Below are positions 1-7,532 of a DNA stretch of 37,193 nucleotides, piece after piece; positions within the stretch are counted from its first letter, which is position 1, and every line of letters starts with the position of its first letter. The stretch comes from Streptomyces sp. CT34. GTDB lineage: Bacteria > Actinomycetota > Actinomycetes > Streptomycetales > Streptomycetaceae. Location: positions 5,845,639 through 5,882,831 of the forward strand of contig NZ_KN708638.1 of NCBI RefSeq assembly GCF_000805335.1, read 5' to 3'. The notes beneath the pieces are model-generated. The model saw only the letters and a list, made by a program, of their open reading frames with translations. It was not told the origin of the DNA and did no database searches. Position numbers and translations under genes: made by a program.

Positions 1-2719
1 TCCGCGCCGGCTGCCCGCCGCCGGTGCGCGGCGCCGGCCCGCGGGCCGCGTCCGGCCGCGGTGCGCCGAAGTCGGGACGGGCGAACGCCGAGGTGTCGCC
101 GGGGCCGGCGGCCGGCGCGGGCCGCTCGAAGCTGCCGGTGCTCTCCGGCTCCTCGTGGCCGCGCGGCTGGTCCTGCGCCTCGCGGGGCGTCAGCGGCCAG
201 TCGTCGGAGGTGCCGCGGTCCCGGCGTACACCCAGCGGGGTGTCCGTCGGCCGGGCGGTGTCCGGGGTGGCCGGGGCGTCCTGGCCGGCGCCGTTGCCCG
301 GCAGTTCGCCGGCGGCGTTCCGCGCCGGCAGCTGGGGCCGCTCGTCGCGACCGGGCGCGCCGGCGGGCGGGGCCACTGCCGGGGACGGGGTGGTGTCCGC
401 GCCCCGGGTGGGCAGCGCGGGGCGCGCGCCGCCGCCGGCGGCCGGCCGGGCGTCGCCGCCGCGGGCCGGGGCGGGCGGGGGCGGACGGCCGCCGGGCGCG
501 GCACCGAACGCGTTCGGCGCGCCGCCGGGGCCGCCGCGGCCGGGCAGCGCGGGCCGCCCGCCGGGACCGGAGCCCACCTGGCCGCGCGGCTGGAGTCCGG
601 CCAGCCGGCTGGAGGGGCCGCCGCCGACGTCGCCGGCGCCCTTGGCACCGCTCGGCGCCGGCTTCTTGCCGCCCTGGGCGACATCGACCGGCAGCATGAC
701 GAGGGCGGTGGTGCCGCCGGAGTCGGAGGGCCGCAGCTGGATGCGGATGCCGTGCCGCAGCGACAGCCGGCCGACCACGAACAGACCCATCCGCCGGGAC
801 ACCGAGACGTCCACGGTCGGCGGGCTGGCCAGCCGCTCGTTGATCGCCGACAGGTCCTCGGGGGACAGGCCGATACCGGTGTCGTGGATCTCGACCAGGA
901 CGCGGCCGTCGGGCAGCGCGTGACCGGTCACCTTGACCTTGGTCTGCGGCGAGGAGAACGAGGTCGCGTTCTCCAGCAGCTCGGCGAGCAGGTGCACCAG
1001 GTCGTTGACGACCCGGCCGGCGACCTCGGTCTGCGGTACGGCGTTGAGCTCGATCCGCTCGTACTGCTCCACCTCGGACGCGGCGGCCCGCAGCACGTCG
1101 ACCAGCGGCACCGGCCGGGTCCACCGGCGGCCCGGCTCCTCACCGGCGAGGACCAGGAGGTTCTCGCCGTTACGGCGCATACGCGTGGCGAGGTGGTCGA
1201 GCTTGAAGAGGGAGGAGAGCTGGTCCGGGTCGGCCTCGCGGGACTCCAGTTCGGAGATCAGCGAGAGCTGGCGCTGGATCAGACCCTGGGAGCGGCGCGA
1301 GAGGTTGGTGAACATCGCGTTGACGTTGCCCCGCAGCAGCGCCTGCTCGGACGCCAGCCGGACCGCCTCGCGGTGCACGTCGTCGAAGGCCGCGGCCACC
1401 CGGCCGATCTCGTCCCGGCTGTGCACACCGACCGACTCGACGGAGGTGTCCACGTCCTGCGGGTCGGCCTCGGACAGCTGCTTGACCAGCTCGGGCAGCC
1501 GGTCCTGGGCGACCTTCTGCGCGGTGTCCTGGAGGCGGCGCAGCGAGCGGACCATGGACCGGGCCACGACGAACGCGCCGACCAGCGAGACGCCGAGGAC
1601 CAGCAGGATCAACGCACCGTTGAGGATCGCGTCCTGGGTGGCCTCGTTGCGCAGCTCGCGGGACTTCTGGTCCATCTCGGACAGCAGCGAGGTCTCGATA
1701 CGCGACATCTCGTCGATCTTGACGGTGTCCGAGTCGTACCAGTCGAGGTACTTGTACTCCTGGCTGCGGATGCCGCTGGCGCTGTTGAAGGACCGGTGCG
1801 CGAACGCGACCGCGGCCTTGATCTCGTCGTTGTTGCCGTCCAGGCCGCGGGTGAGCGCGCCGGCGTTGCCGCTGTAGATCTGCGCGAACCGGTCGCGGGC
1901 GGCCTTCTCGTCGTCCTCGGCGGTGTGGCCGGCCTGCCGGTCGTTGGCGGAGAGCTGGGGGCCGCCCGAGTGCGCCAGGCCCGCACTGACCAGGGCGCGC
2001 TGCATCGACGCGTACTCCTTGGCCGACGAGAACGCGGCCAGCGCGCGGGTGCTGCGGATCATCTCCGGGTTGCTGGTGGCCAGCGCCATGTCCTGGGACA
2101 GCTGGAGCAGGGAGTTGATCAGCTGGTTGTAGTTGGTGACGGTCCGCGCGATGTTGTTGTCGTCCTTGTACGCGTTGGCGCGGATCTCGTTGAGGGTGTT
2201 GAGCTGGCGGCCGATCTCCAGGATGGTCGCCCGGACGCCGGCCATCGTGGTGTCGTCCGGCTTGATGTCCCCGGTGGCCTGGTTGAACGACACCTTGGCG
2301 CGGTCGGTCGCCTCGCGGGGCGCGACCACGTTGGCGTCGTCCTTGGCGTTGCCCGTACCGGCCAGCGGACCGGCCGACTTGTCCCGCTCGACCTGGAGCG
2401 CGTCGGCGAGCTCGGTCGCCTGACGGGTCATCTCGGTGAGCAGCTGCATCTTGTCCTGCTGGTCGATGTTCTCCAGCGAGGTGGCGATACGCATGCCGCC
2501 CAGCGTGGTCGCCGCGACGACGGGCAGCGCGAGCAGGGAGACCAGGCGGGTGCTGATGCGCCAGTTGCGCAGCGCTATTCGGTTTCCGGGCCCGCCGGTG
2601 CCGGCCTTGGGCTTGCCGCCGTCCGCGGCGTCCCCGCCCGGAGTCTGTGCGCGGTCGGTCCCGCCGCGCAGCTCCGGGTCCGCCGCAGCGTTGCCATCCC
2701 TCTTGAAACGTCCCTGCAC
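1..2719 (-). CDS. cvnA1: CvnA-type sensor histidine kinase (NIT-HAMP-HATPase), 3' end outside window
   Basis: Membrane sensor kinase of the type that heads Streptomyces conservons (cvnA). The GTG start at 2717-2719 has an AGAGG about 11 nt upstream. 906 codons are visible and the frame is still open at the window edge. Residues 1-50 are a polar N-terminus; the first membrane segment is at about 57-75 (VSLLALPVVAATTLGG). An extracytoplasmic NIT-like helical region (nitrate/nitrite-sensing fold) follows, then a second membrane segment at about 364-386 (LILLVLGVSLVGAFVVA) and HAMP. The ATPase N-box (LAELLENATSF) is at about 577-588 and the G-box DTGIGLS at about 613. I see no canonical HExxxP H-box; the nearest candidate is His509 in LDHLATRMRRN. 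From about 685 the protein is a Pro/Gly/Ala-rich, probably disordered tail. In S. coelicolor the companion genes cvnB, C and D follow the kinase; here they would lie left of the window. The 'cvnA1' label rests on gene order. Confidence 0.85.
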   Translation of the reverse strand, partial: MQGRFKRDGNAAADPELRGGTDRAQTPGGDAADGGKPKAGTGGPGNRIALRNWRISTRLVSLLALPVVAATTLGGMRIATSLENIDQQDKMQLLTEMTRQATELADALQVERDKSAGPLAGTGNAKDDANVVAPREATDRAKVSFNQATGDIKPDDTTMAGVRATILEIGRQLNTLNEIRANAYKDDNNIARTVTNYNQLINSLLQLSQDMALATSNPEMIRSTRALAAFSSAKEYASMQRALVSAGLAHSGGPQLSANDRQAGHTAEDDEKAARDRFAQIYSGNAGALTRGLDGNNDEIKAAVAFAHRSFNSASGIRSQEYKYLDWYDSDTVKIDEMSRIETSLLSEMDQKSRELRNEATQDAILNGALILLVLGVSLVGAFVVARSMVRSLRRLQDTAQKVAQDRLPELVKQLSEADPQDVDTSVESVGVHSRDEIGRVAAAFDDVHREAVRLASEQALLRGNVNAMFTNLSRRSQGLIQRQLSLISELESREADPDQLSSLFKLDHLATRMRRNGENLLVLAGEEPGRRWTRPVPLVDVLRAAASEVEQYERIELNAVPQTEVAGRVVNDLVHLLAELLENATSFSSPQTKVKVTGHALPDGRVLVEIHDTGIGLSPEDLSAINERLASPPTVDVSVSRRMGLFVVGRLSLRHGIRIQLRPSDSGGTTALVMLPVDVAQGGKKPAPSGAKGAGDVGGGPSSRLAGLQPRGQVGSGPGGRPALPGRGGPGGAPNAFGAAPGGRPPPPAPARGGDARPAAGGGARPALPTRGADTTPSPAVAPPAGAPGRDERPQLPARNAAGELPGNGAGQDAPATPDTARPTDTPLGVRRDRGTSDDWPLTPREAQDQPRGHEEPESTGSFERPAPAAGPGDTSAFARPDFGAPRPDAARGPAPRTGGGQPAR

Positions 2720-3233
2720 TAGCGTCGCAACCTCTGGACCAGGCGTCCCCCCGCGCCAACGGCGGGACGGTGTCGAGTCGAAGGGGACCGCGAAGTCCCC
2801 CATGGCGGTCGTGAGTGACCGGCGGGCTGCCCCCTCTGGCCGAGAGAGCGGCACCACCGCGCGGCGCTACATCGCGCCCGTGCGCGCCGGCTTGAACGTG
2901 CGGCGGTCCGTGGAATTCCAGCACAGTGCCGGATCTCCAACAAGAGCGGAGCCGGTCGCTGTGACATGGGTGACGCAATGTACGGGACGTGTCACGACTT
3001 GTAGAAGACGCCGCCCCAGATTTCGGACTTTTACCCGCGAGTCGTGCGCCCCTGTCGACTGTCCCAGGTGCGGTGATCAGGAGCGGAACATGCGGTTCAA
3101 TCCACCAATGTCCGTTTCGCCCACGGATGTTGATCATGGGAAATGCGGCATATGTCGCACGACTCGTGAGGAAACTCACAGGAAGATCGTCGACTTTACC
3201 GCCGTTCCCCAAGGAATAGCGCGCTTAGCCTGA

Positions 3234-3257
3234 CGCTTTACACAGTTGCGTAAAACG
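3234..3257. promoter_or_regulatory. Inverted repeat in the cvnA1 / small-gene divergent region
   Basis: The stretch 2720-3330 (about 610 nt) separates the divergent kinase gene from the 61-aa gene and holds no convincing coding sequence. Its right part is less G+C-rich than the flanking genes. The clearest structure is CGCTTTAC (3234-3241) and GTAAAACG (3250-3257), complementary at 7 of 8 positions around an 8-nt centre. It lies 74-97 nt upstream of the small gene's start. It could be an operator for either gene; no binding protein can be named from sequence. Confidence 0.3.
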
Positions 3258-3330
3258 ACAACCGCCCGACGGTGCGCGGCGATCGTGACGTACCGCAACT
3301 CTCCCCTGACACAACGCGAGGCATGCAGCA

Positions 3331-3516
3331 GTGAAGACGACGATGATGTTCCGCAACATAGCCAACCCGCGGCGCACCACCCTGGCCCACCTGAAGGACG
3401 CCGACGAACTCGGCACCACCGAGGTCCAGGAACACCCCGTCGAGCTGCCCAGCCGGACCGCCAACCCCCGCCGCACCGTCCTGATGGACGCCCCGAAGCA
3501 GGACGTCCCGGCCTGA
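3331..3516 (+). CDS. Small protein of unknown function with two NPRRT motifs
   Basis: A 61-aa protein starting at GTG 3331, chosen because GCGAGG (3316-3321) sits 9 nt upstream; two in-frame ATGs lie slightly further in. I do not recognise a family. The sequence has an internal echo: IANPRRTTL near the N-terminus and TANPRRTVL near the C-terminus, separated by an acidic stretch (KDADELGTTEVQEHP). There is no signal peptide and no membrane segment; the protein looks soluble and rich in charged residues. It stands alone in its own leader downstream of the kinase gene and about 80 nt before the FAH-family gene. The gene is supported by its ribosome binding site, normal codon bias and position. 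Function is unknown; a small regulator or binding partner is only a guess. Confidence 0.6.
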   Translation: MKTTMMFRNIANPRRTTLAHLKDADELGTTEVQEHPVELPSRTANPRRTVLMDAPKQDVPA

Positions 3517-3598
3517 ACGGTCGGCGGAGCGGCGCCGCCCCCGCGATAGCCTGGAGTGTCAACTCCGGCCAGTGATCAATGAGGGGCAGCGGCAACCC

Positions 3599-4372
3599 GT
3601 GCGCATCGCCAGATTCTCCATCGACGGCAACGTCGGCTTCGGCGTCCTCGAAGACGACGAACTCGACGTCATCAAGGGGCATCCCTTCGCGGAATTCGAG
3701 CGCTCGGGCCAAAAGGTCCCCCTCGACAAGGTCCGGCTGCTGCCGCCGGTCCTCCCCAACAAGGTCGTGGGGGTCGGCCGCAACTACGCCGCGCACGCCG
3801 CCGAGCTGGGCAACGAGGTCCCGGAGGTGCCGGTCACCTTCTTCAAGCCGTCCACCTCGGTGATCGGCCCCGGCGACCCCATCGCGTACCCCTCCTTCTC
3901 CCAGGAGGTGCACCACGAGGCGGAACTCGCCGTCGTCATCGGCCGGATGTGCCGCGAGGTGCCCCGCGAGCGCGCGAAGGACGTCATCCTCGGCTACACC
4001 TGCGCCAACGACGTCACCGCGCGCGACGTCCAGCGGCGCGAGAAGCAGTGGGCCAGGGCCAAGGGCTTCGACGGCTCCTGCCCCCTGGGCCCCTGGGTCG
4101 AGACCGGCCTGGACCCGGCGGCGGTCGCCGCGGGCCTCGCCGTCCAGTGCACCGTCAACGGCGAACAGCGCCAGCTCGGCCGCACCAGCGAGATGATCCG
4201 CAGCGTCGAGGACCTGATCGTCCACATCACCGAGGCGATGACGCTGCTCCCCGGCGACGTCATCCTCACGGGCACCCCGGCCGGGGTCGGCCCGCTCAAC
4301 GTCGGCGACGAGGTCGCCGTCACCATCGAAGGCATCGGCACTCTCACCAACAAGGTGATCAAGCGTGGCTAA
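3599..4372 (+). CDS. Fumarylacetoacetate hydrolase family protein
   Basis: A 257-aa member of the FAH superfamily (fumarylpyruvate/acylpyruvate hydrolase or 2-hydroxyhepta-2,4-diene-dioate isomerase type), a soluble metal-dependent enzyme acting on 2-oxo acid C-C bonds or enol tautomers. The GTG at 3599 (VRIARFSIDG) is preferred over an in-frame GTG at 3572 because GAGGGGC (3581-3587) lies at a sensible distance and the product then has the family N-terminus. Visible family signatures are VGVGRNYAAHAAE, the metal-binding HHEAELAVVIG, GYTCANDVTARD and the C-terminal LTGTPAGVGPLNVGD. Its last codons overlap the gltX start by 8 nt, so the two are translationally coupled. The exact substrate cannot be told from sequence; the link to GluRS may be historical. 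Confidence 0.9.
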   Translation: MRIARFSIDGNVGFGVLEDDELDVIKGHPFAEFERSGQKVPLDKVRLLPPVLPNKVVGVGRNYAAHAAELGNEVPEVPVTFFKPSTSVIGPGDPIAYPSFSQEVHHEAELAVVIGRMCREVPRERAKDVILGYTCANDVTARDVQRREKQWARAKGFDGSCPLGPWVETGLDPAAVAAGLAVQCTVNGEQRQLGRTSEMIRSVEDLIVHITEAMTLLPGDVILTGTPAGVGPLNVGDEVAVTIEGIGTLTNKVIKRG

Positions 4373-5855
4373 CGCGACCCCCGGAACCCCCGTCCGCGTA
4401 CGTTTCTGTCCCTCCCCGACCGGTAACCCCCATGTCGGCCTGATCCGCACCGCCCTGTTCAACTGGGCCTACGCGCGCCACAACAAGGGCTCCCTGGTCT
4501 TCCGTATCGAGGACACCGACGCGGCCCGCGACTCCGAGGAGTCCTACCACCAGCTGCTGGACTCCTTCCACTGGCTCGGCTTCGACTGGGACGAGGGCCC
4601 CGAGGTCGGCGGCCCGCACGCCCCGTACCGCCAGTCGCAGCGGATGGACATCTACCGGGACGTCGCCGAAAAGCTCCTCGCCGCCGGCCACGCCTACCCC
4701 TGCTACTGCACCACCGAAGAGCTCGACGAGCGCCGCGAGGCCGCCCGCAAGGCCGGCAGGCCCTCCGGCTACGACGGCACCTGCCGCGACCTGACCGCCG
4801 AGCAGAAGGCCGCCTACGAGGCCGAGGGCCGCAGCTCGATCGTCCGCTTCCGGATGCCCGACGAGCCGATCACCTTCACCGACCTGGTCCGCGGCGAGCT
4901 GACCTTCACCCCGGAGAACGTCCCGGACTACGGCATCGTCCGCGCCAACGGAGCGCCCCTCTACACCCTCGTCAACCCCGTCGACGACGCCCTGATGGGG
5001 ATCACCCACGTCCTGCGCGGCGAGGACCTGCTCTCCTCCACCCCCCGCCAGATCGCCCTCTACCGGGCCCTGATCGAGCTGGGCATCGCCTCGGCGATCC
5101 CGCACTTCGGCCACCTCCCGTACGTCATGGGCGAGGGCAACAAGAAGCTCTCCAAGCGCGACCCGCAGGCGAGCCTCAACCTCTACCGCGAGCGCGGCTT
5201 CCTCCCCGAGGGCCTGCTGAACTACCTGGCGCTGCTGGGCTGGTCCTTCTCGGCGGACCAGGACCTCTTCACCGTCGACGAGCTGATCGAGAAGTTCGAC
5301 ATCGCCGACGTCAACGCCAACCCGGCCCGCTTCGACCTCAAGAAGGCCGAGGCGATCAACGCCGACCACATCCGCCGGCTGGACCCGAAGGACTTCATCG
5401 CGGCCTGCGAGCCCTGGCTGACGGCCCCGTACGCCAACTGGGAGCCCGCGGACTTCGACCGGGCCGCGTGGGAGGCCATCGCCCCGCACGCCCAGACCCG
5501 CCTCACCGTCCTGTCCGACATCACCGCCAACGTCGACTTCCTCTTCCGCACGGAGCCCGTCGAGGACGAGGCGTCCTGGACGAAGGCGATGAAGGGCGAC
5601 CCGGCGGCCCTGCTCACCACGGCCCGCGCCAACCTGGCCGCCGCCGACTGGACCGCCGGCCCCGAGCCCCTCAAGCAGGCGGTCCTCGCCGCCGGCGAGG
5701 AGCACGGCCTCAAGCTCGGCAAGGCCCAGGCCCCGGTCCGGGTGGCCGTCACCGGCCGCACCGTCGGCCTCCCGCTCTTCGAGTCCCTGGAGATCCTCGG
5801 CAAGGAGCGCACCATCCAGCGCATCGACGCGGCGCTGGCCAAGCTGGCCGGCTGA
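4365..5855 (+). CDS. gltX: Glutamyl-tRNA synthetase
   Basis: A 496-aa class I aminoacyl-tRNA synthetase that attaches glutamate to tRNA-Glu. Streptomycetes generally lack GlnRS, so it is expected to be non-discriminating and to mischarge tRNA-Gln for GatCAB to amidate. The HIGH-type motif is in PSPTGNPHVGLIRTALFNW (about residues 16-34) and the KMSKS-type loop is KKLSKR (260-265). Length is normal for the family. The GTG start at 4365 lies inside the end of the FAH gene. A Cys-x-Cys pair (CYCTTEEL, about 110) is present in the insertion domain. The enzyme lies about 0.9 kb from three tRNA-Glu and two tRNA-Gln genes, its predicted substrates. Confidence 0.97.
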   Translation: MANATPGTPVRVRFCPSPTGNPHVGLIRTALFNWAYARHNKGSLVFRIEDTDAARDSEESYHQLLDSFHWLGFDWDEGPEVGGPHAPYRQSQRMDIYRDVAEKLLAAGHAYPCYCTTEELDERREAARKAGRPSGYDGTCRDLTAEQKAAYEAEGRSSIVRFRMPDEPITFTDLVRGELTFTPENVPDYGIVRANGAPLYTLVNPVDDALMGITHVLRGEDLLSSTPRQIALYRALIELGIASAIPHFGHLPYVMGEGNKKLSKRDPQASLNLYRERGFLPEGLLNYLALLGWSFSADQDLFTVDELIEKFDIADVNANPARFDLKKAEAINADHIRRLDPKDFIAACEPWLTAPYANWEPADFDRAAWEAIAPHAQTRLTVLSDITANVDFLFRTEPVEDEASWTKAMKGDPAALLTTARANLAAADWTAGPEPLKQAVLAAGEEHGLKLGKAQAPVRVAVTGRTVGLPLFESLEILGKERTIQRIDAALAKLAG

Positions 5856-5865
5856 CCCCGCGACG

Positions 5866-5905
5866 CCCCCGGGCCCGGAAGCCGCACGGCTCCCGGGCCC
5901 GCGGC
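5866..5905 (+). terminator. Strong hairpin downstream of gltX
   Basis: CGGGCCCGG (5870-5878) pairs with CCGGGCCCG (5893-5901), and inside it AGCC (5880-5883) pairs with GGCT (5888-5891) around a 4-nt loop, with one mismatched pair between the two stems. It begins 15 nt after the gltX stop. No U-run follows, which is usual for streptomycete terminators. Confidence 0.65.
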
Positions 5906-5948
5906 GTATCCGGGCACAATGGCCCCACAGGCAACAGGAAGGCCGCCC

Positions 5949-6674
5949 ATGACCGTCCGCGCCGTCCTCTGGGACATCGACGACACCCTCTTCGACTACA
6001 CGGGCTCCGACCGCACCGGCGCGCTGCGCCACCTTCAGGCCGAGGGACTGGTGGCCGCCTACGGGGGAGTGGAGCCGGCACTGGAGCGCTGGCGCACCGC
6101 CATGGAGACCGAGTTCGCCCGCTTTCTCGCAGGTGAGGTGGGCTTTCTCGACCACCGCCGGGCCCGCGCCCGGACGTTCCTGGGCACCGATCTCTCCGAC
6201 GCCGAGGCGGACGCCTGGTTCGGCCGCTACGTGGCCCACTACGAGGCCGCCTGGACGCTCTTCCCGGACTCCGGCCCCGCCCTGGAAGCGCTGGCGCCGC
6301 TGGTCCGCCAGGCGGCGCTCTCCAACTCCTCGGCGGCCAACCAGGAGCGCAAGCTGACCACCCTGGGCATCCGGGAGCGCTTCGAGGCGGTGCTCTGCGC
6401 CGACGAGCTGGGATGCGCCAAGCCCGCCCCCGAAGCCTTCCTCGGCGCCTGCGCGGCGCTGGCCCTGCCGCCGTCCGAGGTGCTCTACGTGGGCGACGAC
6501 CTCGACGTCGACGGACGGGGCGCCCGGGACGCCGGACTGGTGGCCGTGTGGCTGGACCGCACGGCCGGTGGCACACAGCCGCCGCCGGGGGTGCGCCGGA
6601 TCGGCGGCCTGGCCGAGCTTCCCGACCTGTTGCGCGGAGTTATCGGTTTTGGAGCCCCGTCCACGATCAGGTAA
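5949..6674 (+). CDS. HAD-superfamily hydrolase (subfamily IA-like)
   Basis: A 241-aa cytoplasmic haloacid-dehalogenase-like phosphohydrolase. ATG 5949 is preceded by AGGAAGG (5936-5942). All four HAD motifs are visible: motif I DIDDTLFDY (Asp nucleophile and acid/base pair), motif II LSNSSAA, the motif III lysine in CAKPAPEAF, and motif IV YVGDDLDVD. The helical cap between motifs I and II fits subfamily IA (phosphoglycolate phosphatase or YjjG type). The spacing of motif IV (VGDDLDVDGRGARDAG) is standard, so the enzyme should be active. Substrate is unknown. The 3' end overlaps the predicted -10 box of the tRNA cluster. Confidence 0.9.
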   Translation: MTVRAVLWDIDDTLFDYTGSDRTGALRHLQAEGLVAAYGGVEPALERWRTAMETEFARFLAGEVGFLDHRRARARTFLGTDLSDAEADAWFGRYVAHYEAAWTLFPDSGPALEALAPLVRQAALSNSSAANQERKLTTLGIRERFEAVLCADELGCAKPAPEAFLGACAALALPPSEVLYVGDDLDVDGRGARDAGLVAVWLDRTAGGTQPPPGVRRIGGLAELPDLLRGVIGFGAPSTIR

Positions 6675-6677
6675 TGT
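6649..6677 (+). promoter_or_regulatory. Promoter of the Gln/Glu tRNA cluster
   Basis: TTGGAG (6649-6654), a 17-nt spacer and TAATGT (6672-6677), a good vegetative-sigma match. It overlaps the HAD stop codon and lies about 85 nt upstream of the first tRNA, leaving a short 5' leader to be trimmed. Confidence 0.6.
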
Positions 6678-6762
6678 TCTTCCTGCGCCGCCCGAGAGGG
6701 CCGAAAGGCCCGGCCGGGAAGCGCAGATCAAATCAAGCCCCCAGCCGGGGGTTGCGCTTTGA

Positions 6763-6834
6763 TGGCCTATGGTGTAATTGGCAGCACGACTGATTCTGGT
6801 TCAGTTAGTCTAGGTTCGAGTCCTGGTAGGCCAG
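6763..6834 (+). tRNA. tRNA-Gln (CUG)
   Basis: A 72-nt cloverleaf. The acceptor stem pairs TGGCCTA with TAGGCCA (6827-6833) and the discriminator is G. The anticodon stem ACTGA/TCAGT encloses TTCTGGT, with anticodon CTG at 6796-6798. The T-arm is intact (GGTTCGAGTCC). CCA is not encoded. Confidence 0.96.
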
Positions 6835-6855
6835 CTCGCAGAGCTCATCTGCAAA

Positions 6856-6928
6856 GCCCCCGTTGTGTAGCGGCCTAGCACGCCGCCCTCTCAAGGCGGT
6901 AGCGCCGGTTCGAATCCGGTCGGGGGTA
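6856..6928 (+). tRNA. tRNA-Glu (CUC), copy 1
   Basis: A 73-nt cloverleaf. Acceptor GCCCCCG pairs with CGGGGGT (6921-6927; the terminal pair is G-U) and the discriminator is A. The anticodon stem CCGCC/GGCGG encloses CTCTCAA, anticodon CTC at 6890-6892. The T-arm is CCGGTTCGAATCCGG. CCA is not encoded. It is identical to the copies at 6991 and 7219. Confidence 0.97.
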
Positions 6929-6990
6929 CAGATCCTTCCCGGGGAGACAGCCAGGGTCGCACCCACTGTCACTCACGCAGGATCGCTAGG

Positions 6991-7063
6991 GCCCCCGTTG
7001 TGTAGCGGCCTAGCACGCCGCCCTCTCAAGGCGGTAGCGCCGGTTCGAATCCGGTCGGGGGTA
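6991..7063 (+). tRNA. tRNA-Glu (CUC), copy 2
   Basis: Identical in sequence to the tRNA-Glu at 6856-6928; anticodon CTC at 7025-7027. It is separated from copy 1 by a 62-nt spacer and from the next tRNA-Gln by 16 nt. Confidence 0.97.
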
Positions 7064-7079
7064 CTGGTCTAAACCACCA

Positions 7080-7151
7080 TGGGCTATGGTGTAATTGGCA
7101 GCACGAGTGATTCTGGTTCATTTAGTCTAGGTTCGAGTCCTGGTAGCCCAG
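7080..7151 (+). tRNA. tRNA-Gln (CUG), copy 2
   Basis: A 72-nt cloverleaf with anticodon CTG at 7113-7115. It differs from copy 1 by compensated changes: the acceptor is TGGGCTA/TAGCCCA and the anticodon stem is AGTGA/TCATT, which includes a G-U pair. The discriminator is G and CCA is not encoded. Confidence 0.96.
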
Positions 7152-7218
7152 CGCAGTGTGCCGGTTCGGCACGGTGTCTCGATGACACCGTTCAACTGCT
7201 TCAACTGCAGCGAAACTC

Positions 7219-7291
7219 GCCCCCGTTGTGTAGCGGCCTAGCACGCCGCCCTCTCAAGGCGGTAGCGCCGGTTCGAATCCGGTCGGGGGTA
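7219..7291 (+). tRNA. tRNA-Glu (CUC), copy 3
   Basis: The third identical tRNA-Glu copy, with anticodon CTC at 7253-7255. It is last in the cluster and is followed within 8 nt by a terminator hairpin. Confidence 0.97.
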
Positions 7292-7296
7292 CAAAA

Positions 7297-7330
7297 GGAA
7301 GGCCCTCCGCGTGAGCGGGGGGCCTTCTCG
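7297..7330 (+). terminator. Terminator of the tRNA cluster
   Basis: A 12-bp stem (7299-7310 with 7315-7326, one G-U pair) with a GTGA loop, directly after the last tRNA. The 3' arm ends in CCTTCTC. The following stretch 7331-7532 shows no gene or recognisable site. Confidence 0.85.
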
Positions 7331-7532
7331 CTGTCCCAACTGCCGTGCGCGGGGCCCGGATCGGGATTCCCGCCCGGACCGGCCGGGCCGGCTCCGCGCC
7401 GTACGCGGCGAGTTGGGCCGCCGGTGACGGCAGCGGCCCGCGGGCGGTGGGCAGTTGGCGCCGTCGGGAGCCGGTACGCGCCGAGGGGCCGGCCGGTCGT
7501 CGCGGGGGCGGGCCGGCCGGCCGGCGGGGCGC

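Noticed and set aside
155..2722. An 855-codon open frame on the plus strand, antisense to the sensor kinase.
   Set aside because: It has no recognisable motif and arises from the high G+C of the kinase gene, whose minus-strand frame has clear domains.
2961..2995. GTGACA and TGTCAC inverted pair upstream of cvnA1.
   Set aside because: Only 6 bp arms with 23 nt between them; too weak to call an operator.
3572..3598. N-terminal extension of the FAH-family protein from GTG 3572.
   Set aside because: The extension covers the ribosome binding site of GTG 3599 and has no family similarity.
4359..6731. A 790-codon minus-strand frame across gltX and the HAD gene.
   Set aside because: Antisense shadow; the plus-strand frames have complete enzyme motifs.
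6856..7291. Three identical 73-nt repeats that could be taken for a repeat array.
   Set aside because: They fold as tRNA-Glu and have irregular spacers containing another tRNA; not CRISPR.
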